A stretch of DNA of 64,000 nt from VRUE01 sp963819755. GTDB lineage: Bacteria; Actinomycetota; Thermoleophilia; Solirubrobacterales; 70-9. This document shows, piece by piece, positions 63,328-64,000 of the stretch. The DNA lies in contig CAWFXB010000001.1 of NCBI GenBank assembly GCA_963819755.1, forward strand, positions 930,001-994,000, written 5' to 3'. Made by a program: the position numbers and the translations under genes. The notes under the pieces were generated by a model that saw nothing but the letters and a program-made list of their open reading frames with translations, did no database searches and was not told the origin of the DNA. Within the stretch, counting starts at the first letter, position 1. Every line of letters starts with the position of its first letter.

Positions 63328-63922
63328 TGAGGACCTCCATCACGGCTGCCTGGGAGACCTCGCGCGAGGCCAGCAGCACGCTGAGGTGGTAGAGCAGATC
63401 GGCGGCCTCTTCGGCGACACGCTCGTCGGACTCCTCGCGCGCCGCGCGCACGACCTCCTCGGCCTCCTCCTCGACCTTCTCGCCGATCAGCTTCGGATCG
63501 TCGAGCAGCGTCACCGTGTAGCTGCCCTCGGGCCGCTCGGCAGCGCGGCTGCGCAGGGTGCGCTGCAGGACGGCGAGCGCCTCGTACGGGACGAGAGCCG
63601 GCTCATCGCCCTCGAGCTCCCGGTAGAAGCAGGAACGCTCCCCCGTGTGACAGGCGGGGCCGGCCGGCTCAACGAGGGCGAGGATCGCGTCGCCGTCGCA
63701 GTCGTAGCGCAGCTGCCTCAGCTTCAGAACGTGCCCGGACTCTTCGCCTTTGCGCCAGATCTTCCCCCGCGAGCGGCTGAAGAAGTGCATCTCGCCGCTC
63801 TCGACCGTGAGCCGCAGCGACTCCTCGTTGGCATAGGCAAGCGTCAGCACCTCGCCACTGTCGGCGTCCTGGGCCACGCACGGCACCAAGCCGCGCTCGT
63901 CGAACTGAACCTCGTCGAACAT
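63311..63922 (-). CDS. hisIE: Bifunctional phosphoribosyl-AMP cyclohydrolase / phosphoribosyl-ATP pyrophosphatase
   Basis: Steps two and three of histidine synthesis in one 203-residue protein. The HisI half has MHFFSRSRGKIWRKGEESGH with zinc ligands in RYDCDGDAIL and CHTGERSCFY; the HisE half (~110-203) has LIGEKVEEEAEEVVRAA and the helical EEAADLLYHLSVLL. The fusion is common outside Actinobacteria such as Streptomyces, where they are separate. Overlaps trpE by 17 bases. Confidence 0.95.
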   Translation of the reverse strand: MFDEVQFDERGLVPCVAQDADSGEVLTLAYANEESLRLTVESGEMHFFSRSRGKIWRKGEESGHVLKLRQLRYDCDGDAILALVEPAGPACHTGERSCFYRELEGDEPALVPYEALAVLQRTLRSRAAERPEGSYTVTLLDDPKLIGEKVEEEAEEVVRAAREESDERVAEEAADLLYHLSVLLASREVSQAAVMEVLNGRRS

Positions 63923-63935
63923 CAGAGCATCGTAG

Positions 63936-64000
63936 TTACTCGATGCCGAGTCGATCCAAGAGTCCCTCGTCGCGACGCCAGTGGCTACGAACGCGGATCT
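63936..64000 (-). CDS. era: C-terminal end of a probable GTPase Era (cut by right edge)
   Basis: The last 21 codons before a TAA at 63936 read IRVRSHWRRDEGLLDRLGIE. This looks like the end of the Era KH domain (V-R-v-x-x-x-W-R-x-D-x-x-L-x-x-L-G). It lies 13 bases before hisIE on the same strand. With so few residues the call is tentative. Confidence 0.5.
   Translation of the reverse strand, partial: IRVRSHWRRDEGLLDRLGIE

Noticed and set aside
63328..63935. trp leader peptide/attenuator before trpE
   Set aside because: trpE overlaps hisIE by 17 bases, so no leader space exists at this point.

Overview
The window is 64 kb of very GC-rich, densely coding chromosome, mostly in long minus-strand runs with 1-4 bp stop/start overlaps (ATGA, GTGA, TAGTG). 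Gene content and order point to a high-GC Gram-positive actinobacterium: a dcw cluster with no ftsA beside ftsZ, separate Ku and LigD-polymerase genes, a two-subunit glycine decarboxylase, fused hisIE and a DUF559 protein. Class Thermoleophilia (Solirubrobacterales-like) is my best guess, by inference only. I see no rRNA, tRNA or CRISPR array.

Layout. 1-14.9 kb: metK (cut by the left edge), der, cmk, aroA, tyrA, aroF, a HepT/MntA-type toxin-antitoxin pair, a HisC-like aminotransferase, chorismate mutase aroH, a foreign-looking plus-strand pair (polysaccharide deacetylase and phage-tail-like protein), rluB, scpB, scpA, trpS. The pair and the toxin-antitoxin genes look like two insertions into an otherwise continuous aro/scp run. 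14.9-25.4 kb: an MFS exporter, a FetAB-like ABC transporter, ku and ligD-polymerase, a frameshifted SnoaL-like relic, and gcvT-gcvH-gcvPA-gcvPB. 25.5-34.7 kb: the dcw cluster murD-ftsW-murG-murC-murB-ftsQ-ftsZ, interrupted exactly at the murG/murC junction by an IS110-family element. 34.7-42.8 kb: trxA-like gene, uvrB, a small membrane protein, an XRE regulator, MFS, lytic transglycosylase, coaE, rpsA. 42.9-55.3 kb: FAD reductase, DMT transporter, a membrane-anchored ECF sigma factor with a secreted partner, polA, DUF559 protein, malic enzyme, an epimerase, a lipoprotein, phosphofructokinase, a methyltransferase. 55.3-64 kb: the tryptophan genes trpE-G-D-C-(htrA)-F-B-A behind hisIE, with the end of a probable era gene at the right edge.

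How the genes work together. aroF, aroA, aroH, tyrA and the aminotransferase supply chorismate, tyrosine and phenylalanine; trpEGDCFBA takes chorismate to tryptophan. The gcv genes encode the T, H and P proteins of the glycine cleavage system (no L protein here). The dcw genes make lipid II and the division ring.

Most notable observations. (1) The non-coding left end of the IS110 element can be read as a complete bridge RNA: two loops whose guide segments match the target halves at murG/murC and the element's own two ends. (2) That element sits on the ATGA overlap of murG and murC, and its left end supplies a new Shine-Dalgarno sequence and ATG for murC. (3) Two families of palindromic repeats lie across gene ends and contribute codons to gcvPA, trpB, trpA, a DUF559 gene and possibly a lipoprotein gene. 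(4) A HepT/MntA-type pair has an extra HTH domain on the nucleotidyltransferase and three phased operator-like repeats over its promoter. (5) An ECF sigma factor is fused to a membrane segment and a low-complexity tail. Single-base frameshifts in murD, the FAD reductase and the SnoaL-like gene suggest indel errors in the assembly, or real decay.
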